Shown: positions 1 through 10,062 of the stretch, piece by piece
Layout: every line of letters starts with the position of its first letter
Numbering within the stretch: position 1 is the first letter of the stretch
Assembly (NCBI GenBank): GCA_012845835.1
Contig: JABAKD010000013.1
Coordinates: 14,407,665 to 14,471,664 of the forward strand
DNA length: 64,000 bases
Origin: Undaria pinnatifida
Taxonomy: Eukaryota; Sar; Phaeophyceae; Laminariales; Alariaceae
Direction of reading: 5' to 3'
Notes under the pieces: generated by a model
The model's database searches: none
What the model was told of the DNA's origin: nothing
What the model saw: the letters and a program-made list of their open reading frames with translations, nothing else
Made by a program: the position numbers and the translations under genes

Positions 1-500
1 AACGACGCTCTGCCGTACGACAAAAACATGTCCGGCTTGTCCTTGACCCCCGCCGTCATGCTGATGGCGCCACTTCCATATCCGCCCAAGGCTCCGTTAG
101 CGGCAACTTCGCGTCGTCGAACAGGCGGAGGGTCTCCAGGCATGACGCCATCACTACGTCAAGTGTGGTGGCTATCGTTCGCTCGGTCACGCCGTTATGC
201 TCCGGAGAGCCGACGGGCGTGTGCTCGCGGCGGACCCCAAGGCGACCGAGCGGGCCCACGAATCCAGGATTGACGAGCTCCGCGCCGTTGTCCGAGCGGG
301 TGCATCGCACGTGAGACGAGGACGCGTGAGCAACCCATCGTCCAGGAAACGAGCAATAATCACCGGCACGTCAGTCTTGCGCTCGAAGAAGTATGACTAG
401 CTCAACTGCGAGTAGTCGTCCACCACCATCATGAGGTACTCCGCACCGCTCGCCCACGTGGACCTCTTGCCCGGCAGGTCCACAAACAGACGATCCAAAG
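1..500 (-). pseudogene. Copia element 1 integrase core, broken
   Basis: Integrase catalytic core of a copia element, which would join retroelement cDNA to host DNA. Reading from 500 downward, a stretch with DRLFVDLPGK and YLMMVVDDYS carries the first catalytic Asp. An in-frame TAG lies at 397-399, where the family normally has Trp or another residue before SYFFERK. A frameshift near 300-310 moves the reading into the frame with RSDNGAEL, which holds the second catalytic Asp. HTPVGSPEHNGVTERT follows, with the catalytic Glu. Downstream (1-55), SMTAGVKDKPDM and LSYGRAS match the usual post-core segment. One nonsense codon and at least one frameshift make it a pseudogene. The RT that should follow is outside the window. 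Confidence 0.85.
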
Positions 501-551
501 GTGTCGCAGAATGGCAATCCGTCCTCCACGGAACAGCCATTATTCTCCCCT

Positions 552-960
552 TCATCTCAGAACACCCAAATCACACAACAAATTCCCCATAAACCTTAAC
601 ACGCACTTGGCGAGCAGTCTCGCGGCAAGTGTCGGCGTGGGAGTGGGCAAGAGGGCGACGTGTAGATCGTTAGTATCGATCCGCGGCAATTCGCCCGGTG
701 CTTGTACCGTGGCAGCGACAGTTAAATCATGCCTAATCCTAGTAACGTTGATACGCAACCCAGATTTGCCGCGGGGGAAAGTCGAATGGCCACCCAACAG
801 GTGTACTCCAGCAGCATTCATCATTGCGCAACACCTAGGCATCACATAGGGAAAACAGGTGAAACCACGCTTCCGGTATGTAAGCAATGCTAGTTAAACT
901 CACATCCAAGTCCCCGTCAGCGCTGTGCATCCTTCATGGGCAGCTTACCAAAATACTTAA
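552..960 (-). pseudogene. Copia element 1 protease-to-integrase linker, broken
   Basis: Remnant of the region between copia protease and integrase. Reading downward from 925, LTSIAYIPEAWFHLFSL is the typical segment after retropepsin, followed by a TAG. AGVHLLGGHSTFPRGKSGLR and LHVALLPTPTPT then read in another frame (552-887), ending near CDLGVLR. The zinc-binding HHCC motif expected before the integrase core is mostly missing: only a frame-shifted GLPFCDT remains near 515-540. This indicates a short deletion at about 511-551. Identification rests on order and sequence character relative to the integrase. No intact protease Asp motif is visible. Confidence 0.65.
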
Positions 961-1403
961 TATCTAGCGCGACCTCATGTCGTCTACCATCGACTTACTC
1001 TTACCTATGGGTAGGACGTGCACTCAAACATGCAGAGGATCTCAGGTGACACGGTAAGTCGCACAGGTAACGATTACCCACCATTCTCCTTCGTCAACAC
1101 CATAAACACCATAGACACCAGACCCCAAAATATAGTCACAAGCAGCATTGTCTTGCTGCGCAACCTGCGCGGAGAGGATACGGGTGTCGAATGTAGCCGC
1201 ATAGCTGCCGTTATTGACCAGTTCCGGCGGAGAAGTCTGAAAGGTTGCAGGCGGGGAAGCTCCGGTCGAAGTACACTAACCACAGCCATCGGTCGACTCC
1301 TGCCGCCAGCCACCGCCCTAGTGCGGCAAAAACGAAGGAGCAACAGTAACAGCACCGCCGTAGAGAGCATATGATGGGGGATCACAAGCGGGCGTAGGGG
1401 GTA
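961..1403. other. Degenerate stretch between Copia 1 Gag and protease linker
   Basis: By position this should hold the copia retropepsin. No D-S/T-G motif can be read in any frame, and minus-strand frames here have multiple stops. I see nothing else in it. Confidence 0.5.
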
Positions 1404-1697
1404 TCATGACGTTGGCATGGACGGGGGAAACGGACACTCTGCGTCATAGTGCCCTGGCCGGTTGCAACGGTGACGCAGCCCCTTTTTTCGGCGAGCCCTT
1501 GGCCTATCCCTCGGTGGCTGACCCCAGCCTTTCGCAGCGCCTGCGGGTGCCTGAGGCAAGTCACGTGGTGGTGACTCATTAGGGATCAAGCCATATGGGC
1601 TGTTTGCCCCTAGATCCAAACGGCTGGGGGTCTGTGCTATACCAATAGTACCGACCGGTGGGGGCGTCGCAGCGCCGCTTTTGGCCGGTGCTGCCAC
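1404..1697 (-). pseudogene. Copia element 1 Gag C-terminal part with damaged zinc knuckle
   Basis: C-terminal Gag segment on the minus strand. Near its end it reads HRCNRPGHYDAEC, a CCHC nucleic-acid-binding knuckle (CX2CX4HX4C) in which the first Cys is lost; the second Cys, His and last Cys remain. Upstream it is Pro/Ala/Arg rich, as usual for Gag tails. The knuckle would bind element RNA in the capsid particle. It follows the Ser/Gly-rich Gag segment at 1698-1979 in the expected order, in a shifted frame. It is non-functional as it stands. Confidence 0.7.
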
Positions 1698-2661
1698 TTA
1701 GGATAGGCTCACCATGCTGGTTACCAAAATACTGCTGCTGCTGCTGCTGTGGCTATCGCTGCTGCTGCCGGTACGTTTGCTGTTGCTATAACTGCTTCTG
1801 GCGCTGCTGTGGCTTCTGCTGCTGCTCGTCCTTGTTCCGCTCACCTCTCCTGCTCTCCTCCCACCTCTTCCACTACTACCGCCGTCAGCCCCGGCGCCCT
1901 TGGGTTGGGCACCCCCGACGTACAAGGCGTGGTGGTCTACCTGCATCCACATCGCCCGCTTCATCATGTCCTTTTCCACTTTATCTACCAGGTGGGCATC
2001 GCGAATGATCTGATCGATGTCAGAACGGGGAATGACGGGACGAGAAGTAATTGAATAATTCTTCTGGATGATGTACAGAGATGAGAACTATATACGATAT
2101 GTTGTTTGATCTCCTCAACATTCTTTCCGCACTCTAACATGACTATCTCAGCCGCCGCCTTGTCAACCCTACCAAGATAGTCGAACGAGTCTTCTCCCTC
2201 TACCTATGATATGGATGATGTCGAACTCTCTCTGCAGCCTGTGCCTTGCTGTTATCGTCTTAGGAATGTAGGGGTCATCTAATTCCTTCCATGCACCGCT
2301 CGGTGACATGGCGTTTGGCATTCTAAATTCGACAATGGGATACCTCGCCATCGACTCCATCAGCAGACCGTACACCTGTTTATCATCAGTCTCCTGCTCA
2401 GAATGCTTGCTCCTGAATTCCCCGTCTGAGACGTTGATGTCTCCCTCCATGGGGTTATCAGTCTCCTTCAGTGCGTGCAGATTGTCTAGGGCAGAGAGGC
2501 AAGCAAGAGTTTGGTTTTTCCACATCCCACAACTTGTCTTGCTATGCTTTCACACCATTAATATCAAACTTGGAGGGCGGGAGTTGGTCAACCCGTTGAG
2601 TGCTAAAAAGGGCGTTCTTGGTTGCCCCCTCGGCTCTGATGTTGGCATGGAAGCTGCTGAC
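1698..2661 (-). pseudogene. Copia element 1 Gag central region, broken
   Basis: Middle of a copia-type Gag (UBN2-like). From 2525 downward it contains AWKELDDPYIPKTITARHR and LQREFDIIHI, then across a frame change VIPRSDIDQIIRDAH and VDKVEKDMMKRAMWMQ, then a Ser/Gly-rich tail. Stops and frameshifts lie between these blocks at about 2050-2170. At the upper end (2550-2661) a short frame joins directly to the Gag N-terminus at 8825 once the nested element and one TGAC duplicate are removed. Gag forms the virus-like particle. Poly-Ser runs at about 1730-1800 come from a (GCT)n-like stretch and differ in base composition from the flanks. Confidence 0.75.
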
Positions 2662-3089
2662 TGTTGGTAAATCCGTGACTTCTGGAGAAAGGGATATTGT
2701 GTTAATGGGATCTTGGTCTGGAGAGACAGGTCGGGAAGTGGAGTGAACGAGTGGAGCGAGCACAAAGGCTGCAAGCTCCCACGCCGCTTCGGAAAGATGC
2801 ACACAATCGGACCAATGCGACGTACTGATCACGGCAATGAGCCGTTAATCCGACCTCTAGCAACAATACGGGAGTATTCTACCTGACAATTGTCCGATGT
2901 ACCATACATACTCCTACGGTTCGATGTATAACCCTTAGGTGTGCACAATCTACCGAACTACCGCAGCACCACAAATAGTATTCCTATGTGCTAGCTCGGC
3001 AACCTCAGATCGACAGTTCTGCTATTCAAATCATCCAATCAGATGTTCTACCGCAAGTCATTCGACACACACGGCCACTATCACGAACA
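2662..3089 (-). repeat. Copia element 2 3' LTR
   Basis: 428 bp, plus-strand ends TGTTGGTAAATCC and TATCACGAACA, with the TGTT/AACA inverted termini typical of LTRs. Aligns along its whole length with 8399-8824. In element orientation it follows RNase H and the polypurine tract, making it the 3' LTR. Confidence 0.93.
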
Positions 3090-3099
3090 CCCTCCCTGG
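3090..3099 (-). promoter_or_regulatory. Polypurine tract of Copia element 2
   Basis: On the minus strand CCCAGGGAGGG runs directly into the LTR start TGTTCG. A purine run abutting the 3' LTR is the plus-strand primer site of LTR retrotransposons. Confidence 0.75.
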
Positions 3100-3185
3100 G
3101 GGCTGTTGCATCTACCAGACCAAAAATATATATCAAAGAAAAAAAACAAATACGACTCAGACTTTTACTTCTCATCCCTCTAGCC

Positions 3186-3638
3186 AAGTGCAAAGTCGCG
3201 GTGAACGTCAAAACGATCTCTCGGCAGAGCCTTCGTGAAGATGTTCGCATGCTGGTTTTCGCTGGGAACAAGCGTGACCTCGATCACACCCTCCTCGGTC
3301 AAATTCCTAAGAAAGTGGTGCCTCACGTCGATGTGCTTACTCCTACTCGAGCTAAGGGGATTCTATGCAAGCGCAATCGCTCCTTCGTTGTCCTCAAGGA
3401 CGTTGATTTTATGAGGCTTCCTACTAGGCCTCAGGAACTGAAGCATTCCGTTCACAAACAAAGCTTCCTTCACACCATCGCCCATCGCAAGATACCCTGC
3501 TTCAGAAGTCGACTGTGAAACGCATTTCTGCGTTCTAGAAATCCAAACCACAAGCATCGCAGTCACAAACACCATCGCCCCCGAAACTGATCTACGGGGA
3601 GTGGCCTTACTCGCAAAGTCGGCATCTACGTACACCAA
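3186..3638 (-). pseudogene. Copia element 2 RNase H, one internal stop
   Basis: Copia RNase H, which removes RNA from the RNA/DNA hybrid. Reading downward from 3638: VYVDADFA (first catalytic Asp) with RRSVSGAMVF, then QSTSEAGYLAM (catalytic Glu), then LEDNEGAIALA (third Asp). An in-frame TAG near 3360 is followed in the same frame by NPLSSSRSKHIDVRHHFL and ENQHANIFTKALPRD, the conserved end of copia Pol. The frame ends at about 3187, about 90 bp from the LTR. Only the single nonsense codon interrupts this domain. It continues from the RT at 3672 through a frameshift. Confidence 0.9.
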
Positions 3639-3671
3639 CGTGCCTACGTCTACCGAACTGTCCTGCTTGAA

Positions 3672-4748
3672 CTACAGAGTTAGATGCGCCGTTTTCAGAA
3701 GATAATTCAGGATCTTTCGGGCTGCCTTCCAGTCGCTTCTCTTTGGCTCGTGAGAGCGCCTCGCCACAGCCCGCCCAGCGCTCGAGATGTCGGGCCTCGT
3801 CTGGCTGGCGATCCACATCAGGCTCCCCACCATCTCTCGGAACGGCACATCTTCTGCCCCCTCATCCTCCTTCAAGGACCTGTTATCGTTGGCAAGGGAG
3901 GCAGGGATCGAGCTGGTGCGACAAATATTGAATCTCTTGAGAACGCTCCTGATGTCACTCTCTTGAGAAATCTCAATCGGGCCAGCCTCGCGGTCGCGAA
4001 TAAATTCGCAACCAAGAAAGAACTTGACCTCACCCAAATTCTTCGTAGGAAGAGAGTCACCTAGTGCTTCCACAACCACCTCAGCCAGACTCTTAGTTCC
4101 TGCATACAGAATATCATCCACGTGAATTGCGACCATCTCCACCACCTCGTCTCCCATCATGAAACGCAGGACACAGGGGTCAGACATAGACTGCTCGAAA
4201 TCAGCCCTCTTCAGGTCCGACACTAGCCTCTTGTAGAATGTTCTAGATGCCTGCTTCAATCCGTACAAACTCTTGTTCAAACGGATAACCTTTCCTGACA
4301 TCGCACCGCAGCCAGGAGGCAACTTCATGACCATCTCGTGATCCAATTCCGACTGAACAAACGCTTGCTCAATATCCCAGTGGAGTAAATTCCAAGTTGT
4401 ACTTGCACGCCAACGCTACTAACAATCACTGAGATGCAGCATATGCGGTAGGCGAGAAAGTGCCAAGATAGTCCACACCATACTTCTGCTTGAAGCCCTT
4501 TACAAGCCTAGCCTTGGCCTTTACTATCTCTTCCCTGTTTCGTCTGCTTTCCATTTGAAAACCCACCTAGCATCAATCAAATTACAGCCTACTGGGACCT
4601 TTACTGATATCGTGAACGTTCCTGCTCTTATCAAGCCTTCAATTTCGGCAGACCTGGCTACCTCCCAAATCTTGGCGTACTTTGATTGCTGGGCTTCTTG
4701 ATAGCTACCAGGCTCTGACTCAACATTCTGAAGCAGTTCTTTCGGCAA
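3672..4748 (-). pseudogene. Copia element 2 reverse transcriptase, broken
   Basis: Copia RT. From 4748 downward: E-IEGLIRAGTF and ARWVFKWKADETGK (N-terminal fingers). Then in a shifted frame KARLVKGFKQKYGVDYL, an in-frame TGA, and after another shift HWDIEQAFVQSEL, which carries the first catalytic Asp. The main block (3672-4346) has SLYGLKQASRTFYKRL, the catalytic pair as HVDDIL (usual YVDD, here with His), FFLGCEFIRD, and a connection domain ending RPDISSAGRAV. Catalytic residues are all present, but at least two frameshifts and one stop lie between about 4350 and 4525. It would copy element RNA into DNA in the particle. Confidence 0.9.
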
Positions 4749-4813
4749 TTCGATTTCGTCACCTGCTCTCTCCTCCGCTCAAGTACATATACTATCTCTG
4801 ATGCGGAGATGGG

Positions 4814-5622
4814 TCATAGGGTGGCCACAAGGCTGGGTACGCTCTGCTGGTTAACTGCACGGGTTTGCGCGCGAGTTATGCCGTCTCTTACTTCATTATT
4901 CTCACGCGCAGGAGTATTAAAGTCAGCAAGCTCAGCGACATGCCGCGGGCGACGAGCGGCTGGAGGGGGTGCCTCCGCCTTCACTGGCCCTCCCGACCCC
5001 ATCGACTCTACATCATCATGCCCTCCCGGCCCAATCGACTCTACCTCATCACCCCCTCCCGGATTCCCCATCTCTACCTCCCCTGCCTCCTGCCCTCCCT
5101 GCCCCTCCCCACCATTCTCAGGCGCTGGAGAAGACACAGAGGGAGCTGCTCTGTCAGAAGAATTGTTCACGGGCGAATACGGTTCCGAGGGGAAGGTGGA
5201 ACAGAGGAGGATTGGCCTAAACTGCCTTTATCAACACTGACAACCTCATCGATTCCTGCACCAGAAGCCGTTACGCCACGTCTTAAAAGAGTGTGGGCAA
5301 CTCCTCTCCCAACAATCGGCCATACCTCGGCTTCTACATCGTCGTCACTTTCCTCCCCTCCCTCCTCTGCGACCTCTATCGGCAAGGAAGGTTGCAGTGG
5401 AGAAAGCTGTGACAGCAACACCTCCCACGTCACATTTCTCGTTTCCTGAATAGTCCCAGCCGTCGTAAGTACTCCATGACAATTACGTTGGTGGTCTCTC
5501 GAAAGGCCGACATAAAAGCAACTCTCACCCTTCGGTAACATCTTCGACGGTCGCTGCCACCTGCAGTACGCCGGTTTCAAAAATGGATACGGTCTAGCAG
5601 GACGAGGTTCTCCATACCACAT
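4814..5622 (-). pseudogene. Copia element 2 integrase C-terminal and hinge region
   Basis: The variable region between the integrase core and RT. From 5622 it reads KPAYCRWQRPSKMLPKGESC, then GLSRDHQRNCHGVL and RNVTWEV, a recognised copia block after the integrase core. A long acidic and Gly/Pro/Ser-rich hinge follows (4814-5170, rich in GG, ES and AP), with a frame change near 5170. A short gap of poor coding leads into RT at 4748. It has low conservation and no catalytic role of its own. Confidence 0.75.
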
Positions 5623-5631
5623 CTCATACGG

Positions 5632-6440
5632 TCACGTAGAGTCACGGTTAGCAGAACATGCGGTGTGGTTCATTGCTTCGCAAGCCCAGTGCATAGCTTC
5701 AGCCCAGAGTTTGTCAGTCTTAGGTAACTGCACATGCCCAAAAAGAACTTTCGCCTGAATTCGAGCCGCCATCGCGGCCTCCTCAATCAATCCCAACCCA
5801 CGCTCTGCAACACCATTACATTGCGGACTATACGCCGGAGTGAACTCTTGTTTGATCAAAATCTCATTGCACACAGATGCGACTTCTCCCCCAAAAATCT
5901 CCCCTCCATTGTCAGATCTAACAATCTCAACCAATGATGGAATCGCATCAGCACGCACACTCGCCAGAAAACTTCGGAAAGCACTGCCAGCGTCTGATTT
6001 ATTTATCAGGAAATAGACCCATGCACGCCTTGCGAAGTCGTCCTTCACAATCATGGGGTGATGTTTACCCCCTACGACGCAACGTCCTTCCTCCCTCCCA
6101 GGTCAACAAAAACTCCTCCCAACTTTTTATCTGATCTACGTTTAGTTTCATGAGAAATTCCTTTTCTAACAGCCTTTGACATTGAACATCCCGTACAAGC
6201 ATGCACGTCACCAACCAACTCGGTACCTAGTCGCTTTGCAGTTGTACGAAGCAATCCCTCGTGCAAATGAGCATAAATTTTGTGGAACTCGTTCACATTC
6301 ATCGTGGTTGCATGCTTGGGGTTTGGGGGAGTGAGGGCAGCCAACACCGTACCAATAGAGTCTTCTCCTCGACGATACGCAGTCCCAATCAGCATGCCAT
6401 CGAAGTTCTGAAAAGTGACTTGTCCTTGAAAAGCAGTCAT
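5632..6440 (-). pseudogene. Copia element 2 pre-integrase zinc domain and integrase core
   Basis: From 6440: a pre-integrase zinc domain with the HHCC pattern (HKIYAHLHEGLL, then HACTGCSMSK), followed by GGVFVDLGG. The catalytic core (5632-6054) starts with KDDFARRAWVYFL (first Asp region), then VEIVRSDNGGEIF (second Asp) and YSPQCNGVAERGLGLIEEA (Glu). It ends with LPKTDKLWAEAM. DDE residues are present. The two blocks are joined by a frame change around 6055-6072. The domain inserts element cDNA, with 4-5 bp target duplication in this family. Confidence 0.88.
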
Positions 6441-6904
6441 AACACCATCAGGACCACCAAGACCATTCCATGACTCGCCATAAAAAAATCTGCGCTCGGA
6501 GAAAAGAGGTTGTATCCCAGGTTGGGGGAGAACAACACGTTCATCAGCTCTACTGAAAACTCGCTGGCAGCAGTCGCAAACACCAACGCCAGTGTTTCAG
6601 AGAATTCTATCTCACAAGACACGCCACCAATCCCGTTAACGTTATTCTGGCAAGGCTTCAAATCCTTCATGCAAACGAGAGGATCTGTCATGTGAAAAGC
6701 AGTGCCCGTGTCCGCATACAAATCCTCGAAATACTTAGACCTGTCAACAGCGTTCATAATCATATCCTTGTTGACAGCGCTCAAACTCAGATCATCTCGT
6801 GATGTTAGCAGACACTTCAAACCACAAACATCATACATCATCCTGCCCATCTCTTCACATGCCTGCACAGTCACATCATTCCGGCGTGCTAGCAGACACT
6901 CCAA
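6437..6904 (-). pseudogene. Copia element 2 aspartic protease region
   Basis: Retropepsin segment. The active site reads LYADTGTAFHMTD, in which DTG is the catalytic triad. It is followed by VNGIGGVSCEIEF and VLFSPNLGYNLFSPS, the flap-side and C-terminal blocks seen in copia proteases. The preceding residues (about 1-75) include CEEMGRMMYDVCGLKCLL, not recognised as a specific domain. It cleaves Gag-Pol. It ends about where the pre-integrase domain starts in another frame (6440), so a frameshift separates them. Confidence 0.85.
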
Positions 6905-6961
6905 ATAAGAAACGTCAGACTTCTCACCGCTCTCATCCTCGTCGGCCTTGGATTTCTCAGT

Positions 6962-7393
6962 CTATGTGGGATGAGCGATTGTGCGAGCCAGGTAGTCCTT
7001 CCTCAAGTGACCCTTCTCCCCACACTTGAAACACTTCCCTTGAAAAGTCCTTTTTTTGGACGAATCAGACTCGGAGCTAGACTTCGGCTTGTTGTTGTGC
7101 TTATTGGTACTCTTCCTCGACACCAGAACAACACTATTGTGCTTCTTCGGATCACCCTGTGCCTGCAAGTCTAGGTAACGCTCTCGCACTTTAGTCTCGA
7201 TTAACGATGGATCATTCGGACAGAACACTACAAGAGTCTCACGCAAAGTCTTGTACTCGTGCGACAGCCCTCCAAGCATCAGGTTTCACACCTCCCTGTT
7301 ATCTTTCTTGATTTCAAGCATTTGCAGAACGCCAAGCGTCTCTCTCATGCATGCAAAGAAGGTTGCGGGATTTTTGATCGAACGCATGCGCAG
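6962..7393 (-). pseudogene. Copia element 2 Gag C-terminus with damaged zinc knuckle
   Basis: Reading downward from 7393: CMRETLGVLQMLEIKKD, a stop, then MLGGLSHEYKTLRETL and a basic Ser/Lys-rich stretch. The CCHC knuckle CFKCGEKGHLRKDY follows, where the last Cys is Tyr (a TGC-to-TAC type change). Gag nucleocapsid end, RNA binding. The lost Cys would disable zinc binding. It continues the Gag frame of 7394-8044 after stops. Confidence 0.85.
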
Positions 7394-8310
7394 TTACTTC
7401 AGTTTCTCCTCCTGCACACGAATCTGACTCTGGCTCAACGGCAGAAAATAATCCCTTAGCACACGAAACGCCTTGCTGGGGGAACCAGCGTGCCTAGCCA
7501 TGGTTTTCAGACTATCCTGCTTCAAGCAGTCAAACAAAAACCACCAAGCCATCTCCGCCTGACGAATCACACCCACATTGAAACCCTTCTCTATCCAGGG
7601 GGTCAAGTCAAAACCAATGTCTGCAATCGGAACCTCCATCTCGGAAACAAACGCATCACACAGGTTGTTGTGTCGGGCACTCAGCAGAAAGTTCTGCGAC
7701 CATGAGGGGTACGACACGTCGCTGCCGTCCAAACCAGGAGCTTTGGGAACTTTAAAAGGACCCCTACCCAACTTCTCTCCTGTGTCAGTAATGTCAGCCC
7801 CAGGAATCAGTGTGTTTCCACTAGCGACGTTTTCCCACCACTCACTCGACAGAGAAGGAGCGGGCAGAACAGCGGACTGGCTACCTACAGCAGCCCTACC
7901 GACAGTCCCGTGAATCGAACCAAAGCTTATTGCAGGAACAGAGGAACGATTTTCAGCAGATACATGTGGTTTCAAGCGTGAGCTAACACTCTTACTCCCA
8001 ACCCGCATGGTGGACACGCCAAAGCCTTGGGCAACGCCGCCCATACTTCCCGCGGCCTCGCCGGTGGCACCCGATTGGTGCGCACCAGCCTCTAGTCCGG
8101 TGTCTCTAGGTGCAACACGCTCAGAACCAAGGACTCCACTTCATTACCTTGCTGCATCTCAACGAGCGACTTAAGTAGATCTTGCTGAGATGACACTAAA
8201 GCCGCAAGCTCAGACAACCGTGTCTCCAAGGAACCCATCCTCTCACCAACCTCCTGCGATCCATCCTGAGATAGGTTTCCCGCAGGATTCTCGTTCCCCA
8301 ATTCAGTCAT
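7394..8310 (-). pseudogene. Copia element 2 Gag N-terminal part, frameshifted
   Basis: Gag starts with MTELGNENPAG at 8310, 89 bp inside the 5' LTR edge, and this ATG is the first after the LTR. The first 60 or so residues look coiled-coil (MGSLETRLSELAALVSSQQ), then the frame ends at 8092. Coding resumes in another frame (APRDTGLEAGAHQSG, joining MGGVAQGFG at 8044), so one frameshift lies near 8100-8130. The rest contains YPSWSQNFLLSARH, WIEKGFNVGVIRQAEMAWWF and LRDYFLPLSQSQI, a Gag capsid-like region. Forms the particle. Confidence 0.8.
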
Positions 8311-8398
8311 GATGAGGCAGGGTGATCAAGCCTTCCTCGACAGACCAGTCGAGCAAGTACAGGGGGACGAAGCAGCAGCCAACTGATGCGCTATAGCG

Positions 8399-8824
8399 TG
8401 TTGGTAAATCCGTGACTTCTGGAGAAAGAGATATTGTATTAATGAGACCTTGGTCTGGAGAGATAGGTCGGGAAGTGGAGTGAACGAGTGGAGCGAGCAC
8501 AAAGGCTAGAGCTCCCACGCCACTTCGGAAAGATGCACACAATCGGACCAATGCGACGTACCGATCACGGCAATAAGCCGTTAATCCGACCTTAAACAAC
8601 AATACGGGAGTATTCTGCCTGACATTTGTCCGATGTACCATACATACTCCTGCGGGCCAATGTATAACCCTTAGATGTGTACAATCTACCGAACTACCGC
8701 AGCACCACAAAGAGATTCCTATGTGCTAGCTCGACAACCTCAGATCGACAGTTCCGCTATTCAAATCATCCAATCAGATGTTCTACCGCAACCCCGTCGA
8801 TACTCACGGCCACTATCACGAACA
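8399..8824 (-). repeat. Copia element 2 5' LTR
   Basis: 426 bp, plus-strand ends TGTTGGTAAATCC and TATCACGAACA. Pairs with 2662-3089. In element orientation it precedes Gag, so it would carry the promoter. The internal sequence right after it (8360-8398 on the minus strand) is not the common tRNA-iMet complement, so I do not name a primer site. Confidence 0.93.
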
Positions 8825-9012
8825 TGACGACCTCACACCAGCTTCCTTCCCGCTCGACTCACCACTAGCCTCGACTATCAAAGCGATTCTCTCTTCGCGG
8901 GCGGCCATTGCCCTTGTAGCCCTTTTCAGGACCGTGAGTTCTTCCAGCAATACTGCTGTCTCGTCGCTTCTTCATCGAATTGAGAGCCCCCGTGCTCTGC
9001 ACCCATGGTTCG
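8825..9012 (-). pseudogene. Copia element 1 Gag N-terminus
   Basis: From the ATG at about 9012: MGAEHGGSQFDEEATRQQY, then after a frame change EELTVLKRATRAMAAREER and IALIVEASGESSGKEAGV, reading into the TGAC duplicate at 8825-8828. The block is charged and helical, as Gag N-termini often are. It joins the Gag remnant at 2550-2661 when the nested element is removed, so it belongs to Copia element 1 and not element 2. Confidence 0.75.
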
Positions 9013-9048
9013 AAAATCCTTAACCCCCCGGGGCTGATGAAAAACCAA

Positions 9049-10062
9049 TGCCCTAGCGTGCGAGATCGTTTCGGTACCTTACGATGTCGCGTTGGTAAAC
9101 ACCTTCAAAGCGTCTTGGATGAAAGGATGCGGGACAACACAGATTTGATGATATTCACACAAACTCATGTATATACTATCGAACTATCGCGTGAGGCAAG
9201 GATTACAGCATGTCAAAGCATCATAAGCCATCAAGTCGCCCGCGATCTTATAACGCTCATTCTCCTGCAGGAACACACTCATACCTCCACTGCAAGAATC
9301 CCTCATCAAGTATGGCAACCCTAATCTCCGATGGAACATCTCCGTCATGAACCAGAGGACAACCATCATCCTTTGGACCTCGTGCCGTCGCCTTTCTTCT
9401 CACCCACATTGACCCCGTTGCTGTTTCCGTGGGTGCGATGCTTTTGGCCCCTGCTAGTCGAGAGCAACCATGCCTGGCGTACGCGCCCACGAACCAATCC
9501 TCGGCCTCATCGCAGCGGCAGCGACAAGGCTCTTCGTTTATTAAATATCAATGTTTACATAACCGCATCTAAGGCTAGACGCGAAACGAAATTTTCTGAG
9601 TGAACTCGCTCACGCATACCGTAAAGAAAAGCGAGTACTCGTAGTCCGTGCCGCGTCGTTGTTTCATTAGGCATACAACACGCGACAAAGAGAGGTGCAA
9701 ACGTGCGAGTACGGCGGCCAGCTTCGTGGTTTAGGTCGGTTGGGGCCCAACTAGTTCCGCAATACGTTGCGAGAGTGATACGTACATTGCTGTTCACAAA
9801 AAAATATACTGACGCTTCCAACTGCTTGATTCTCATTCGCTCCCCAAAACTTTTCCATCACAGAAGGCGAAAACGGGTACACTGTCTACAAAAAATGTTT
9901 TTAAGCTGGCAGAAGACTCACCAGGTCGATGTCGCTTAGTACAAGCCACTTACGTTCTTAGCAGAGCCCTTGGCTTGATGCCATCTTGGGTGTCGGTACA
10001 GTAGTGATCCCTCAATGTTCTGCCGTGCCTCTAAAATCGCTTGGCACAGATGGGAACAACTA
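9049..10062. other. Possible Copia 1 5' LTR, then unassigned sequence
   Basis: On the minus strand, a CA end at 9049 is followed by TTGGTTTTTCATCAGCCCC, reminiscent of a copia primer-binding site (TGGTATCAGAGC-like). So 9049 upward may be the 5' LTR of Copia element 1. The second LTR is off-window and cannot be compared. Short minus frames at 9257-9490 and 9555-9836 match nothing I recognise. No gene supported. Confidence 0.35.

Larger units (their letters stand above)
2662..8824 (-). mobile_element. Copia element 2, full length with both LTRs (nested)
   Basis: A complete Ty1/copia retrotransposon of 6163 bp on the minus strand. It has two LTRs (2662-3089 and 8399-8824) starting TGTTGG and ending GAACA on the plus strand. 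Gag, protease, integrase, RT and RNase H follow in copia order. A polypurine tract sits next to the 3' LTR. TGAC at 2658-2661 and TGAC at 8825-8828 are target duplicates: 4 bp exact, or 5 bp with one mismatch. The LTRs differ at roughly 25-30 sites plus a few short indels by eye, so the insertion is not recent. Each coding domain has stops or frameshifts, so it is inactive. It lies inside the Gag of Copia element 1. Confidence 0.93.
1..9048 (-). mobile_element. Copia element 1, decayed, split by a nested Copia
   Basis: A Ty1/copia-type LTR retrotransposon read on the minus strand. The order from high to low coordinates is Gag N-terminus (8825-9012), rest of Gag (1404-2661), protease/pre-integrase region (552-960) and integrase (1-500), which is the normal copia order. 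RT, RNase H and the 3' LTR must lie beyond the left edge of the window. The element is interrupted at 2661/8825 by Copia element 2. Reading across the junction after removing one TGAC copy restores a single Gag frame. Stops, frameshifts and a deletion near 511-551 show it is dead. Family assignment is firm; the 5' boundary at about 9048 is inferred. Confidence 0.85.
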
